A DNA stretch of 19,709 bases from UMGS1766 sp963597355 (GTDB taxonomy: Bacteria; Bacillota; Clostridia; Oscillospirales; Oscillospiraceae), in NCBI GenBank assembly GCA_963597355.1, contig CAVBPR010000001.1, positions 1-19,709 of the forward strand. Direction: 5' to 3'. Positions 1 through 8,051 of the stretch are shown piece by piece (the stretch's first letter is position 1; each line of letters begins with the position of its first letter). The notes beneath the pieces are model-generated. The model was not told where the DNA came from and made no database searches. It saw nothing but the letters and a program-made list of their open reading frames with translations. Made by a program: the position numbers and the translations under genes.

Positions 1-23
1 TAAATACTGGCTTTTTTGACTTC

Positions 24-1511
24 TTACTTATCCAAACTCTTCATCGTCGGGAACAAAAGTACATCCCGGATAGAAGCCGAATCCGTCAGCAGCATAACAA
101 GGCGATCCACACCGAAACCAAGTCCGCCCGTGGGAGGCATACCGTATTCCAATGCATTGACATAGTCGTAGTCAACCTGTGCCTTGCAATCCGGGTCAAT
201 TGCTTTACGCTCTGCAACCTGACGTTCAAAGCGCCCCTTCTGGTCAATCGGATCATTCAATTCGCTGAAGGCATTGCCAAACTCGGTAGCATTAATGAAA
301 TACTCAAACCGCTCAGTGAAAGCAGGATCATCCGGCTTGCGCTTTGCCAAGGGGCTGATTTCCACCGGGTAGTCATAAATGAAGGTGGGCTGGATCAGGT
401 TTTCTTCGACGAAAGCATCGAAAAATTCGGCAAGAATTGCGCCCTTAGTAGGCACTTCAGGCAATTCAACATGATGCTCTTTTGCAACGGCAACCGCCTC
501 TTCGTCCGAAGAAATCGCAGAAAAGTCTACGCCGGAATACTTCTTAACCGCTTCCACCATGGTGAGGCGCTCCCAGTGACCCAAATCAATCTCGTTGCCC
601 TGATACGGCACAACCATACTGCCGCAGACATTCTGAGAAACCGTCTTCATCATTTCCTCTACCAAATCCATCATTCCGTGATAATCCGTGTAGGCCTGAT
701 AAAGCTCGATTGTAGTGAATTCAGGGTTGTGCTTCGTGTCCATACCCTCGTTACGGAAAATACGTCCCACTTCATAGACACGGTCCATGCCGCCAACAAT
801 CAGTCGCTTCAGGTAAAGCTCTGTCTCAATGCGCAGCACCATGTCCATATCCAGCGTGTTATGGTGCGTAATGAACGGACGAGCCGAAGCTCCAATTTCA
901 AACGGCGTCAGAATTGGGGTATCAACCTCCAAAAATCCCTTGCCATCCAAGTAACTGCGCAACTCGCGCATGATTTTGCTCCGCTTAACAAAGGTGTCCT
1001 TCACGTCGGGATTGACAATCAAGTCGACATAACGTTGGCGGTAACGAGTTTCACGGTCGGTCAACCCATGGAATTTTTCGGGCAGAGGCTGGAGAGATTT
1101 TGCAAGAAGAACCACTTTGCTGGCACGGACAGAAATCTGTCCCTTCTCCGTCTTAAATACCTCACCTACGACACCGACAACATCACCGGTGTCGCACTTT
1201 TTAAACCAAGAGTACTCCTCTTCCCCGATCAAATCGCGACGTACATATAACTGAACGCGACCGGCTTTGTCCTGCAGATCGCAAAAAGAGACCTTACCCA
1301 TCCCCCGCTTACTCATTAAGCGGCCGGCAATGGAAACAACTTTGCCTTCCATCTCTTCAAAATGCTCTGTAATATCCACAGAAAAATGAGTTACATCAAA
1401 CTTGGTCTGCTCAAAGGGGTTGCGGCCTGCTTCCTGAAGCAAGGTCAGCTTTTCTCTGCGAACCTGCTGCTCAGAAACCTTCTGATTGCCATTCGACTGC
1501 TTTTCAGCCAT
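24..1511 (-). CDS. lysS: Lysyl-tRNA synthetase, class II
   Basis: Charges tRNA-Lys with lysine in an ATP-dependent reaction in the cytoplasm. The 495-residue length is normal for a bacterial class II LysRS. The N-terminal OB-fold anticodon-binding domain covers roughly residues 55-165 (VSIAGRLMSKRGMGKVSF). The catalytic core follows, with motif 2 near residues 250-275 (FRNEGMDTKHNPEF) and motif 3 near 463-475 (GLGFGVDRLVML). The ATG at 1511 has an AAGGAG ribosome binding site about 10 bases upstream. The gene lies only 24 bp after greA on the same strand, so the two are almost certainly cotranscribed from the greA promoter. This pairing is common in Firmicutes. The stop codon is 23 bases from the window edge, so any terminator is outside. 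Nothing is truncated. Confidence 0.97.
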   Translation of the reverse strand: MAEKQSNGNQKVSEQQVRREKLTLLQEAGRNPFEQTKFDVTHFSVDITEHFEEMEGKVVSIAGRLMSKRGMGKVSFCDLQDKAGRVQLYVRRDLIGEEEYSWFKKCDTGDVVGVVGEVFKTEKGQISVRASKVVLLAKSLQPLPEKFHGLTDRETRYRQRYVDLIVNPDVKDTFVKRSKIMRELRSYLDGKGFLEVDTPILTPFEIGASARPFITHHNTLDMDMVLRIETELYLKRLIVGGMDRVYEVGRIFRNEGMDTKHNPEFTTIELYQAYTDYHGMMDLVEEMMKTVSQNVCGSMVVPYQGNEIDLGHWERLTMVEAVKKYSGVDFSAISSDEEAVAVAKEHHVELPEVPTKGAILAEFFDAFVEENLIQPTFIYDYPVEISPLAKRKPDDPAFTERFEYFINATEFGNAFSELNDPIDQKGRFERQVAERKAIDPDCKAQVDYDYVNALEYGMPPTGGLGFGVDRLVMLLTDSASIRDVLLFPTMKSLDK

Positions 1512-1535
1512 GAAAAAGACTCCTTATCTGATAAT

Positions 1536-2012
1536 TCATACTTTGGCGATGGACTGCACCGTATAGTGCATCATGCCAGCGGGGGCTTCTACTACAATTT
1601 CGTCACCAACGCGCTTTCCCATCAAGGCGTGACCGAAAGGAGATTCCTCGGAAATACGGCCATTCATGGGATCTGCTTCCTGTGAACCGACAATTTTATA
1701 TTCCAGCTCGCAGTTCATCTCTGCAGAGGCGACCTTTACTACGCAACCGGGATGAATCGTGGCAGAGTCGAATTCATTTTCATCGATCAACTCATAATTG
1801 GCCAGGATGTCTTCCACCTCAGCCATGCGGGAATACAATTTGCCCTGCTCATTTTTTGCTTCATCATACTCGCTGTTTTCTGACAAGTCGCCAAAAGAAC
1901 GCGCTTCCTTGATCAGGTCCGCAACTTCCTTCTCACGGACGGTCTTCATCCATACCATTTCATCCTGAAGCTCTTTCAGACGCGCAGCAGTCAGTTTATA
2001 TACTTTTGACAT
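1536..2012 (-). CDS. greA: Transcription elongation factor GreA
   Basis: Binds the RNA polymerase secondary channel and stimulates cleavage of backtracked RNA. The 158-residue protein has the N-terminal coiled coil with the acidic tip signature ARSFGDLSENSEYDEAK (residues about 35-55) and the C-terminal FKBP-like domain ending in PAGMMHYTVQSI. The frame stays open 29 codons further upstream, but the start is placed at ATG 2012 because a GGAAGG ribosome binding site lies about 10 bases before it and because MSKVYKLTAARL matches the family N-terminus. It is the first gene of a greA-lysS operon and is preceded by a perfect-consensus promoter about 110 bp upstream. Confidence 0.96.
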   Translation of the reverse strand: MSKVYKLTAARLKELQDEMVWMKTVREKEVADLIKEARSFGDLSENSEYDEAKNEQGKLYSRMAEVEDILANYELIDENEFDSATIHPGCVVKVASAEMNCELEYKIVGSQEADPMNGRISEESPFGHALMGKRVGDEIVVEAPAGMMHYTVQSIAKV

Positions 2013-2120
2013 GTAACACACTACCTTCCAATAAAAATGCAAAATTGCCTGATTTTCTGAAATTTGTCGATTAAAAACAGCAAATACAGAAAAGGGCATA
2101 AAAACACATTATTGTCTTGA

Positions 2121-2149
2121 ATTATAAATGTTAACCCTTTGTGTGTCAA
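2121..2149 (-). promoter_or_regulatory. Sigma-A promoter of greA-lysS
   Basis: On the minus strand TTGACA (2149-2144) and TATAAT (2126-2121) are separated by exactly 17 bp, a perfect match to the vegetative consensus. Transcription should begin near 2114 and give a leader of about 100 nt before greA. No riboswitch or T-box structure was recognised in that leader. The rest of the gap up to 2350 shows no gene that I can support. Confidence 0.85.
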
Positions 2150-2350
2150 GCAATTTATGCGATACAGCGCCGGTTTGCTGGACGTTCGCCGCTCAAGTCA
2201 TGACAAATGAACCATCCGGAGATATCACGAGAAAGATCCGCAATAGATCGATTCGTGTCGATCATTGCAGCGTGCAGTCCAAAGTCCATGTTTCTTCCCA
2301 TTTTGAAAGTCTTTTGAAGTGATATTTTTTATCCCTTTGGCTCAGAAATT

Positions 2351-3007
2351 TTAGCGTATGAAATACACACCATTCGTTTCAAGTTTCCAGCTTTCCCCCT
2401 CGAAAGAGCACGACCATCCAAGCTCCTCAATAAGCTCATACAACTCGTAGCCGTCAGAATCTACCTTGTCTTCAAAGGAGATTTCATTATTCTCAACCGT
2501 GACACCCATTGCATCCATGTCATCGAAAAAGTATCGCTCATGCTCGTCTTCAAAAGATTCTGCTGAACTCTCATTATCGAACATGGAAATAATATCTTTC
2601 TGAGAGATATGGTTGACTTCCAGATATTTTTGGAAAACTTCTTTCTGGAAATCTTCATCAAATGCGAGAATATAGCCCTCAGACGTTTCGAATGCAAAAC
2701 GACAGTTACAATAGTCCCCCCAAGAGCGGCATGCACCATACTCCATAAGAACCTCTTGCACATCAGGATCGTCGGATTCATACAAATAGCTGCTGCAGTC
2801 GCCTTTGTCGTTTAGTTCAAACTCATCTACATGATTTACAATGTATGAAATATTTCCCTGACGGATTGCTTCGCGGAAGGCAAAGTCGGCAATATCGCCC
2901 GTGTAGTTTTCTTTCTGCGCTTCAATGTAAGCAACAATCTCGGACCCATCTTCCTCTGCAGACGCCATAAGTTCTGCAATACGCGCTTCTATCTCATTGT
3001 AGTTCAA
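2351..3007 (-). CDS. Unrecognised acidic protein, possibly ankyrin-like N-terminal half
   Basis: No family is recognised with confidence. The protein is strongly acidic and soluble, with no signal peptide or membrane segment. The segment around residues 45-90 (FREAIRQGNISYIVNHVDEF, then a helix ending VLMEYGA) has the helix-turn-helix rhythm of ankyrin-type repeats, but this is weak. The start is placed at TTG 3007 because a good AAGGGAG ribosome binding site lies 8 bases before it. An in-frame ATG at 3046 would add 13 residues but has only a weak site. The C-terminus (GWSCSFEGESWKLETNGVYF) may be a small beta structure. It lies about 140 bp downstream of the AAA+ ATPase gene on the same strand, so cotranscription is possible. 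Confidence 0.7.
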   Translation of the reverse strand: MNYNEIEARIAELMASAEEDGSEIVAYIEAQKENYTGDIADFAFREAIRQGNISYIVNHVDEFELNDKGDCSSYLYESDDPDVQEVLMEYGACRSWGDYCNCRFAFETSEGYILAFDEDFQKEVFQKYLEVNHISQKDIISMFDNESSAESFEDEHERYFFDDMDAMGVTVENNEISFEDKVDSDGYELYELIEELGWSCSFEGESWKLETNGVYFIR

Positions 3008-3143
3008 AAAATTATCTCCCTTCGCCGCAGAATGAATCAAATTCATTCTACTCTCAAATACATTTTTCTCGACGCTTCGTATGATCCAACGGTTCTATCC
3101 GACAGAGTTTCAAGATTTATAAACTTAGCTGCGCGGCAATCGA

Positions 3144-4538
3144 TCAATTCTCTGCTGTTGCCGTCTTAAAATCAGCTGCTGTAATGCACATCAAATCCTC
3201 TTTTGAAGGAGCTTCCATTGCGGCAACACGATCGGACTGGCGGGCAATCAACTGTTCAAACAGATTTCTGACATCCCGGGCGTTTCCGAAATTTTCATCC
3301 CGGTTTTCATACGCCTCTGTCAACCAGGCTTGGGCCATTTCACGAGCCTCTTCGTCCAATTGATAGCAGTTTCGCTGGCATTGAGATTCTAAGATCGATA
3401 ACAGCTGCTCGGCAGTATAGTCTTCAAAATAGAAGTATTTATTAAATCGAGATTCCAGTCCCGGGTTAGAGTGAATAAAGCGATCCATCAGATTAGTGTA
3501 TCCAGCGACAATAACAATTAAGTCGTCCCGATGATCCTCCATATTTTTTAGCAACACTTCAATTGCTTCCTTGCCGAAATCGTTTGTTCCATCCGGACTG
3601 ATGAGGGAGTAGGCTTCGTCAATAAATAGAACTCCGCCCATTGCCTTTGTTATAATCTCCTGCGTTTTAATTGCCGTCTGGCCGACATAACCGGCAACCA
3701 GTCCGGAACGGTCCGTTTCAACCAACTGTCCTTTGGAAAGCACCCCGATTGCTCGATAAAGTCGAGCCAGCAGGCGGGCAACGGTTGTTTTTCCTGTGCC
3801 CGGATTTCCCATAAATACCAGATGCAGACTCATGGGAGGAACAGATAACCCATTCTCTTCCCGCAGTTGACGCACCTTCACCAGATTGATCAGACTGTGC
3901 ACATCCTGCTTGACCTTGTCCAGACCGCACAAGCTGTCCAGCTCAGCAAGCAGGTCTTCCACTTTTTCTGGGGGAGGAAGCTCCGTTTCCTCGCTGGATT
4001 GTTTTTCATCCGACTGCGCTTTCTGAGGCTGCTGATGCGTGACATAATCCGTTGCCTTTAAGGAGGAGTTCAATCCACTTGCCTGTTTCAACACTTCAGC
4101 GCAATGATCGGCGTAATTTGCCTCCTCCAAACTGACATCATCGTCTACAGCTGCAAATAACAGCAGAAAGATGGAGCAAAGTTCAATAAACTGTCCAGCT
4201 GTATCTCGTTTCGTACTCGCGTCGTTGTGTACCAAATCAGAGAAAAAAGCCGGAGGTGCAAAGGGTGGCGCCGACGCCACTGCACTGCAGAGTTCAAAAT
4301 AAAGAATGGATGGTGCAGGGTTTGTTCCCGAGGAGATCACGTTGTAAACCGCTACATGTTTTTCTGTGACTGCACCACCATGCTGCCATACGCCAAGTGC
4401 ACAACGACGAAAGAATGGATCTGCTTCTTGCGTAAAGTTCAGGCGCAAAGTGGGATCGCTGAGTTGTCGGGCAAAAGATTGAATTCCTGCGCGATATTTT
4501 TTTTGCACCATCTCAACGGTAATCTTATCCTTAGACAT
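3144..4538 (-). CDS. AAA+ ATPase of the CbbX/SpoVK type
   Basis: A 464-residue protein with a single C-terminal AAA+ module of the CbbX/SpoVK (stage V sporulation protein K) group. Walker A is GNPGTGKT at residues 244-251. Walker B is VLFIDEAYSL with the catalytic D307/E308. The sensor and arginine-finger region reads VIVAGYTNLMDRFIHSNPGL followed by ESRF. The N-terminal half (about 1-200) is less conserved. It contains a helical stretch with an acidic loop (FAAVDDDVSLEEANYADH) that resembles TerB-like domains, but that is a weak resemblance. Start: the frame is open 25 codons further, but ATG 4538 has GGAGCAGG 6 bases upstream. Known relatives act as hexameric remodelling motors. The client here is unknown, and sporulation itself cannot be inferred from this gene. 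Confidence 0.88.
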   Translation of the reverse strand: MSKDKITVEMVQKKYRAGIQSFARQLSDPTLRLNFTQEADPFFRRCALGVWQHGGAVTEKHVAVYNVISSGTNPAPSILYFELCSAVASAPPFAPPAFFSDLVHNDASTKRDTAGQFIELCSIFLLLFAAVDDDVSLEEANYADHCAEVLKQASGLNSSLKATDYVTHQQPQKAQSDEKQSSEETELPPPEKVEDLLAELDSLCGLDKVKQDVHSLINLVKVRQLREENGLSVPPMSLHLVFMGNPGTGKTTVARLLARLYRAIGVLSKGQLVETDRSGLVAGYVGQTAIKTQEIITKAMGGVLFIDEAYSLISPDGTNDFGKEAIEVLLKNMEDHRDDLIVIVAGYTNLMDRFIHSNPGLESRFNKYFYFEDYTAEQLLSILESQCQRNCYQLDEEAREMAQAWLTEAYENRDENFGNARDVRNLFEQLIARQSDRVAAMEAPSKEDLMCITAADFKTATAEN

Positions 4539-4581
4539 ATCCTGCTCCAATCTGCTAGAGTGCATTGTAATATTGTTTACC

Positions 4582-4609
4582 ATTATAATACATTGACAAA
4601 CATGGACAA
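4582..4609 (-). promoter_or_regulatory. Promoter of the AAA+ ATPase gene
   Basis: On the minus strand TTGTCC (4609-4604) is followed after 16 bp by TATAAT (4587-4582). The predicted start lies about 40 bases before the chosen ATG. The -10 is perfect and the -35 is partial. Confidence 0.6.
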
Positions 4610-4834
4610 GCAAGCAGAAAAGAAAGAAATTTCAATGTCAAGGGCAATGCAGAAAAACATATTTCTCAACGCAATCAGCCTATTTCTGAAAAGGTTGCCG
4701 GTCGCCAAACCGAATTCTTCATGCAGGAACCTGTGGAGCAGATGCTGGATCAGCAGGCCAAGAAGATGGTCAGCGGAACTTCCGTTCCGTACATTCGACT
4801 TTCGTATTGTCTTCTAAATCCGTTTCTTAAATAG
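4589..4834 (+). pseudogene. Possible gene fossil between the ATPase and XRE genes
   Basis: The plus-strand frame stays open for about 80 codons with no early start codon. From about 4634 it reads like a soluble protein tail, including GRQTEFFMQEPVEQMLDQQA and then KKMVSGTSVPYI. There is no ribosome binding site or start at its head, and its tail overlaps the end of the opposing XRE gene. It may be the 3' remnant of a lost gene or a chance open frame. No family is recognised. Confidence 0.2.
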
Positions 4835-5398
4835 TCCATGATGATTGCAGTACCAATACAGCGTTCCATGGCCTCGGCTGAAAAAACGCACTTCAATGCT
4901 GCTTTCCGGGTATAGTTTTACCGTCTCAAATCTTTCTCCAGTGCAGTATGCCACAAATGAAATATAATGCTCTTTCGTCATTGGGTGCTGCATTGAGATG
5001 AAAATTTCATCTTCGATTTTTTCCCATTCTATCGAATGCTCCTCATCAGCCTGCTCTGCCTCTAGAGCTGGCAGTATGACGCCACAGCATGAAATCATGG
5101 CTGATCCAGTGGCGTGAAGAATATTGCCGCAGATAGGACAGACATAAAGATTGGATTTTAAAATATTTGCAGATCGATTGGAATTGATAATTTGCTCTCC
5201 TGACAACAGTTCCGGTATCGATACCTGCAACACATTAGCCAAAGGCTCAATCAATGAAATATCGGGAAAACCCTTCCCTGTTTCCCATTTTGAGATCGTC
5301 TTATCGCTGACACATAATCTCTCCGCCAGCTGCTGCTGCGTCAGGCAACGTTTGTCCCGCAGTGCCCTAATTGCGGCACCGGTAATATAGTTATTCAT
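4814..5398 (-). CDS. XRE-family regulator fused to a desulfoferrodoxin-like module
   Basis: A 194-residue two-part protein. Residues about 5-65 are a Cro/C1-type helix-turn-helix (QQLAERLCVSDKTISKWETG). The rest aligns by eye with desulfoferrodoxin. A desulforedoxin-type Fe(Cys)4 site is formed by C87, C90, C104 and C105 (CPICGN then SCCG). A superoxide reductase-type site follows, with H121, H138 and H144 (HPMTKEHYI), C184 and H187 (CNHHG). All five expected iron ligands can be placed. The lysine next to the first histidine, which helps catalysis in known superoxide reductases, is a glutamate here. Start: ATG 5398 with AAAGGAGAGG 8 bases upstream. The frame is open 15 codons further. It is most likely a redox- or oxygen-responsive DNA-binding protein. 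It is transcribed divergently from tRNA-Leu. A CTACG-CAT-CGTAG repeat (5456-5468) upstream could be its operator. Confidence 0.88.
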   Translation of the reverse strand: MNNYITGAAIRALRDKRCLTQQQLAERLCVSDKTISKWETGKGFPDISLIEPLANVLQVSIPELLSGEQIINSNRSANILKSNLYVCPICGNILHATGSAMISCCGVILPALEAEQADEEHSIEWEKIEDEIFISMQHPMTKEHYISFVAYCTGERFETVKLYPESSIEVRFFSRGHGTLYWYCNHHGLFKKRI

Positions 5399-5511
5399 TT
5401 TAACAACCTCTCCTTTCTGTGTTTTAAGATAACATTTTCTCAATCGACGAACAACCTACGCATCGTAGAGTATCTATAAGTTCAAAGCAAAAAACATTGA
5501 GCAAAAAATTA

Positions 5512-5540
5512 TTGACATTGTCTTATTTATGTAGTACTAT
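5512..5540 (+). promoter_or_regulatory. Promoter of tRNA-Leu
   Basis: TTGACA (5512-5517), 17-bp spacer, TACTAT (5535-5540). The predicted start is about 30 bases before the mature tRNA 5' end. Confidence 0.8.
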
Positions 5541-5578
5541 AACAGTCGTTCGCTGATGCTTCGTCAGTGACATCACAT

Positions 5579-5665
5579 GCGCGAGTGGTGGAATTGGTAG
5601 ACTCGCTGGCTTCAGGTGCCAGTGCTCGTTCGGGCGTGCGGGTTCGACTCCCGCCTCGCGCACCA
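5579..5665 (+). tRNA. tRNA-Leu(CAG)
   Basis: The acceptor stem GCGCGAG (5579-5585) pairs with CTCGCGC (5655-5661), followed by A and an encoded CCA. The anticodon stem CTGGC/GCCAG encloses the loop TTCAGGT, giving anticodon CAG (reads CUG). A long variable arm identifies it as a class II tRNA, as expected for leucine. The T arm contains GGTTCGACTCC. At 87 nt the length is normal. It has its own promoter and terminator. Confidence 0.96.
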
Positions 5666-5696
5666 TCAAGCGGATACAAAAAGTTGTACTGCATCG

Positions 5697-5725
5697 AAAA
5701 AGTCCGATTTTATCGGACTTTTTTT
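5697..5725 (+). terminator. Rho-independent terminator of tRNA-Leu
   Basis: The stem AAGTCCGAT (5700-5708) / ATCGGACTT (5712-5720) has a TTT loop and is followed by five more T residues. It lies about 35 bases after the tRNA. Confidence 0.88.
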
Positions 5726-5816
5726 CTGCCCAAAAATCGAATTTTGCTCTTTCGAAATTGATGATGATTCATACATCTATCTGCACCCACTTAAAAAGCC
5801 ATTCCCCGCTATTTGG

Positions 5817-5837
5817 ATATCCACAGGCTGTGGATAT
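5817..5837. repeat. 21-bp inverted repeat, DnaA-box-like, upstream of the SRP operon promoter
   Basis: ATATCCACAG, one central G, then CTGTGGATAT: a perfect 10-bp inverted repeat. Each arm holds ATATCCACA, which differs from the DnaA box TTATCCACA at one position. It ends 21 bp before the -35 of the ylxM promoter, so it may be an operator or a DnaA site. Confidence 0.6.
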
Positions 5838-5858
5838 TAAAAATAAAAGTATTTTTAC

Positions 5859-5887
5859 TTGACATATGGGAAAGAATATAGTAGAAT
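5859..5887 (+). promoter_or_regulatory. Promoter of the ylxM-ffh operon
   Basis: TTGACA (5859-5864), 17-bp spacer, TAGAAT (5882-5887). This is near-consensus sigma-A and is placed about 55 bp before the ylxM start codon. Confidence 0.82.
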
Positions 5888-5943
5888 CATCACTGTTGTA
5901 AAGCTGTCTTGCTTTACGAAGCTTTTATTGGGAGGCGGATTTC

Positions 5944-6309
5944 ATGGATGATAAGGCATTTCACATGACAATGCTGTTTGATTTTTACGGAGATCTGCTG
6001 ACCGATCGACAGAAAGAGTTCTTTGACCTGTACTATAATGAGGATCTCTCTCTGGCCGAAATTGCGGAAAATGCCGGTATTACTCGGCAGGGCGTGCGAG
6101 ATGTTTTAGTGCGCTCCGAAGCCTATCTGAACGAGATAGAAGAAAAAACCGGTCTTATCGCGCGATTTCTGGAAATAAAGAAAATCAGCTCGGAAATCGA
6201 GTCAGCCTCTGATTCGATTCTCTCTCTCAATGATGAGCGTTATAACAGTGTAGAGTTATTCGAGTTGGCGCAGAAAATCAAGCAATGCGCCCTCCAGCTG
6301 AAGGAGTAA
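5944..6309 (+). CDS. ylxM: YlxM family SRP-associated DNA-binding-like protein
   Basis: A 121-residue YlxM/p13 family protein. Residues about 15-70 form a sigma-70 region 4-like helix-turn-helix (LTDRQKEFFDLYYNEDLSLA, then ITRQGVRDVLVRSE). A coiled C-terminal helix follows. In streptococci YlxM binds the signal recognition particle and influences its assembly. The DNA-binding role suggested by the fold is unproven. A GGGAGGCGG ribosome binding site precedes the ATG by about 5 bases. The stop is 3 bases before the ffh start, so translation is probably coupled. It is the first gene of the operon. Confidence 0.93.
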   Translation: MDDKAFHMTMLFDFYGDLLTDRQKEFFDLYYNEDLSLAEIAENAGITRQGVRDVLVRSEAYLNEIEEKTGLIARFLEIKKISSEIESASDSILSLNDERYNSVELFELAQKIKQCALQLKE

Positions 6310-6312
6310 TCT

Positions 6313-7734
6313 ATGGCCTTTGAAGGATTGACTGAAAAACTGACAAATGCTTTCAACCGGTTGCGCGGAAAAGGCCGATTGACCGAAGCAGATGTACGCG
6401 AGGCAATGCGCGAGGTGCGTTTGGCCTTGCTGGAAGCGGACGTCAGCTTTAAGGTTGTCAAGGACTTTGTCAACAAGGTAACAGAGCGCGCCGTCGGTGC
6501 TGACGTTCTTAAGGCTCTCTCCCCTGCTCAGATGGTTGTAAAGATCGTCAACGAGGAATTAACTGAGTTGATGGGCGGCAAAGCGGAAGGCATTATTACC
6601 GCGCCCAAGGGACCCACCGTAATTATGATGGTTGGTTTGCAGGGCGCCGGTAAAACCACAAATGCCGCTAAACTTGCCGGGCATTTCAAACGCAGCGGTC
6701 GCCGTCCTTTGTTGGTTGCCTGCGATGTTTACCGCCCTGCAGCAATCAGGCAGTTAGAGGTTGTCGGCGAACAGGTTGGTGTTCCTGTGTTTCAGCAGGG
6801 ACAGGGAGATCCGGTTGAAATCGCGCAAGCCGCGGTTGATCACGCCCGCAAACACGGAAATGATCTTGTCTTTCTCGACACAGCAGGTCGTCTTCACGTA
6901 GACGACGCCCTGATGGATGAGCTGAAGCGAATCAAAGCAGCTGTAAATCCAAATGAAATTATGCTGGTCGTTGATGCAATGATCGGCCAGGACGCTGTAA
7001 ACGCGGCCGTTGCCTTTGACGAGGCATTGGATTTAACCGGCGTGATGCTGACGAAGCTTGACGGCGATGCTCGTGGCGGTGCGGCGCTTTCGATCCGAGC
7101 TACCACAGGAAAACCCATCAAGTTTGCCGGTATCGGTGAAAAACTGGATCAGATCGAAGTCTTCCATCCAGATCGCATGGCCAGCCGTATCCTCGGCATG
7201 GGCGATATGCTCTCTCTGATCGAAAAAGCGGAAGCAAGCTTTGATGAGGCAGAGACCGCAAAACTGCAGGAGAAGCTGAAGAAAAACACCTTTACGCTTG
7301 CGGATTATTACGACCAGCTGAAGCAGTTGCGTAAAATGGGATCTCTGGCTGAAATCATGGGTATGCTGCCCGGTATGAAGGGCAAAATCGATGAAACCCA
7401 GATCGACGAAAGCATCTTAACCCATACAGAGGCTATTATCCAGTCCATGACGGTAAAAGAGCGTGAAAATCCCAGCATATTGAATGCCAGTCGGAAAAAG
7501 CGCATCGCCGCCGGCAGTGGTTTAACAGTTCAGCAGGTAAATCAGGTGCTGAAGCAATTTGAGATGATGCAATCCCTGACAAAGCAGGTTTCCGGTGGAA
7601 AGGTGCCAAAGGCCATGCGCAATATGATGGGCAGTGGCATGCCGGACATGAGTGGTTTGCGGGGTGCTTTTGGTGGCGGCGGACATTCCAGAGGCCGGCA
7701 AAAACCAAATAAAAAGCGCAAGAAAAAGCGTTGA
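6313..7734 (+). CDS. ffh: Signal recognition particle GTPase Ffh
   Basis: The SRP54 homologue. It binds 4.5S RNA and nascent signal sequences and delivers ribosomes to FtsY at the membrane. The 473-residue protein has the N domain (1-about 85), the G domain with P-loop GLQGAGKTT (108-116), DTAGR (189-193) and TKLD (247-250), and a methionine-rich M domain (about 300-440: MGMLPGMKGK, MMQSLTKQ). The C-terminus is glycine-rich and then very basic, ending in a run of lysine and arginine. This is a normal architecture. It sits directly behind ylxM and before rpsP. ftsY, often next to these genes, is not present. Confidence 0.98.
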   Translation: MAFEGLTEKLTNAFNRLRGKGRLTEADVREAMREVRLALLEADVSFKVVKDFVNKVTERAVGADVLKALSPAQMVVKIVNEELTELMGGKAEGIITAPKGPTVIMMVGLQGAGKTTNAAKLAGHFKRSGRRPLLVACDVYRPAAIRQLEVVGEQVGVPVFQQGQGDPVEIAQAAVDHARKHGNDLVFLDTAGRLHVDDALMDELKRIKAAVNPNEIMLVVDAMIGQDAVNAAVAFDEALDLTGVMLTKLDGDARGGAALSIRATTGKPIKFAGIGEKLDQIEVFHPDRMASRILGMGDMLSLIEKAEASFDEAETAKLQEKLKKNTFTLADYYDQLKQLRKMGSLAEIMGMLPGMKGKIDETQIDESILTHTEAIIQSMTVKERENPSILNASRKKRIAAGSGLTVQQVNQVLKQFEMMQSLTKQVSGGKVPKAMRNMMGSGMPDMSGLRGAFGGGGHSRGRQKPNKKRKKKR

Positions 7735-7790
7735 TTTGTGCGTAGGTGCATTTCAAATATAGTCAAACAATCTTTGGAGGTGAATGATAC

Positions 7791-8030
7791 ATGGTTAAAA
7801 TCAGACTGCGCCGTATGGGCGCCAAGAAGGCTCCTTTCTATCGTATCGTTGTGGCGGATTCTCGTTATCCCCGTGACGGCCGTTTCATCGAGGAAATTGG
7901 TACTTACAATCCTCTGACCGAGCCCGCTGAGATCAAGGTGGACGCTGACCGTGCCCAGGCTTGGATTAAGACCGGTGCTCAGCCCACTGAGACCGTTAAG
8001 GGTCTGCTGAAAAAAGCCGGCGTCCTGTAA
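7791..8030 (+). CDS. rpsP: Small ribosomal subunit protein bS16
   Basis: A 79-residue 30S protein that helps fold the 5' domain of 16S rRNA. The N-terminus MVKIRLRRMGAKKAPFYRIV and the downstream PRDGRFIEEIGTYNPL are diagnostic. A TTTGGAGGTGA ribosome binding site lies 8 bases upstream of the ATG. It follows ffh after 56 bp and precedes khpA by 21 bp, all on one strand. Confidence 0.98.
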   Translation: MVKIRLRRMGAKKAPFYRIVVADSRYPRDGRFIEEIGTYNPLTEPAEIKVDADRAQAWIKTGAQPTETVKGLLKKAGVL

Positions 8031-8051
8031 GGAATCGAGGCTCGACACGTT

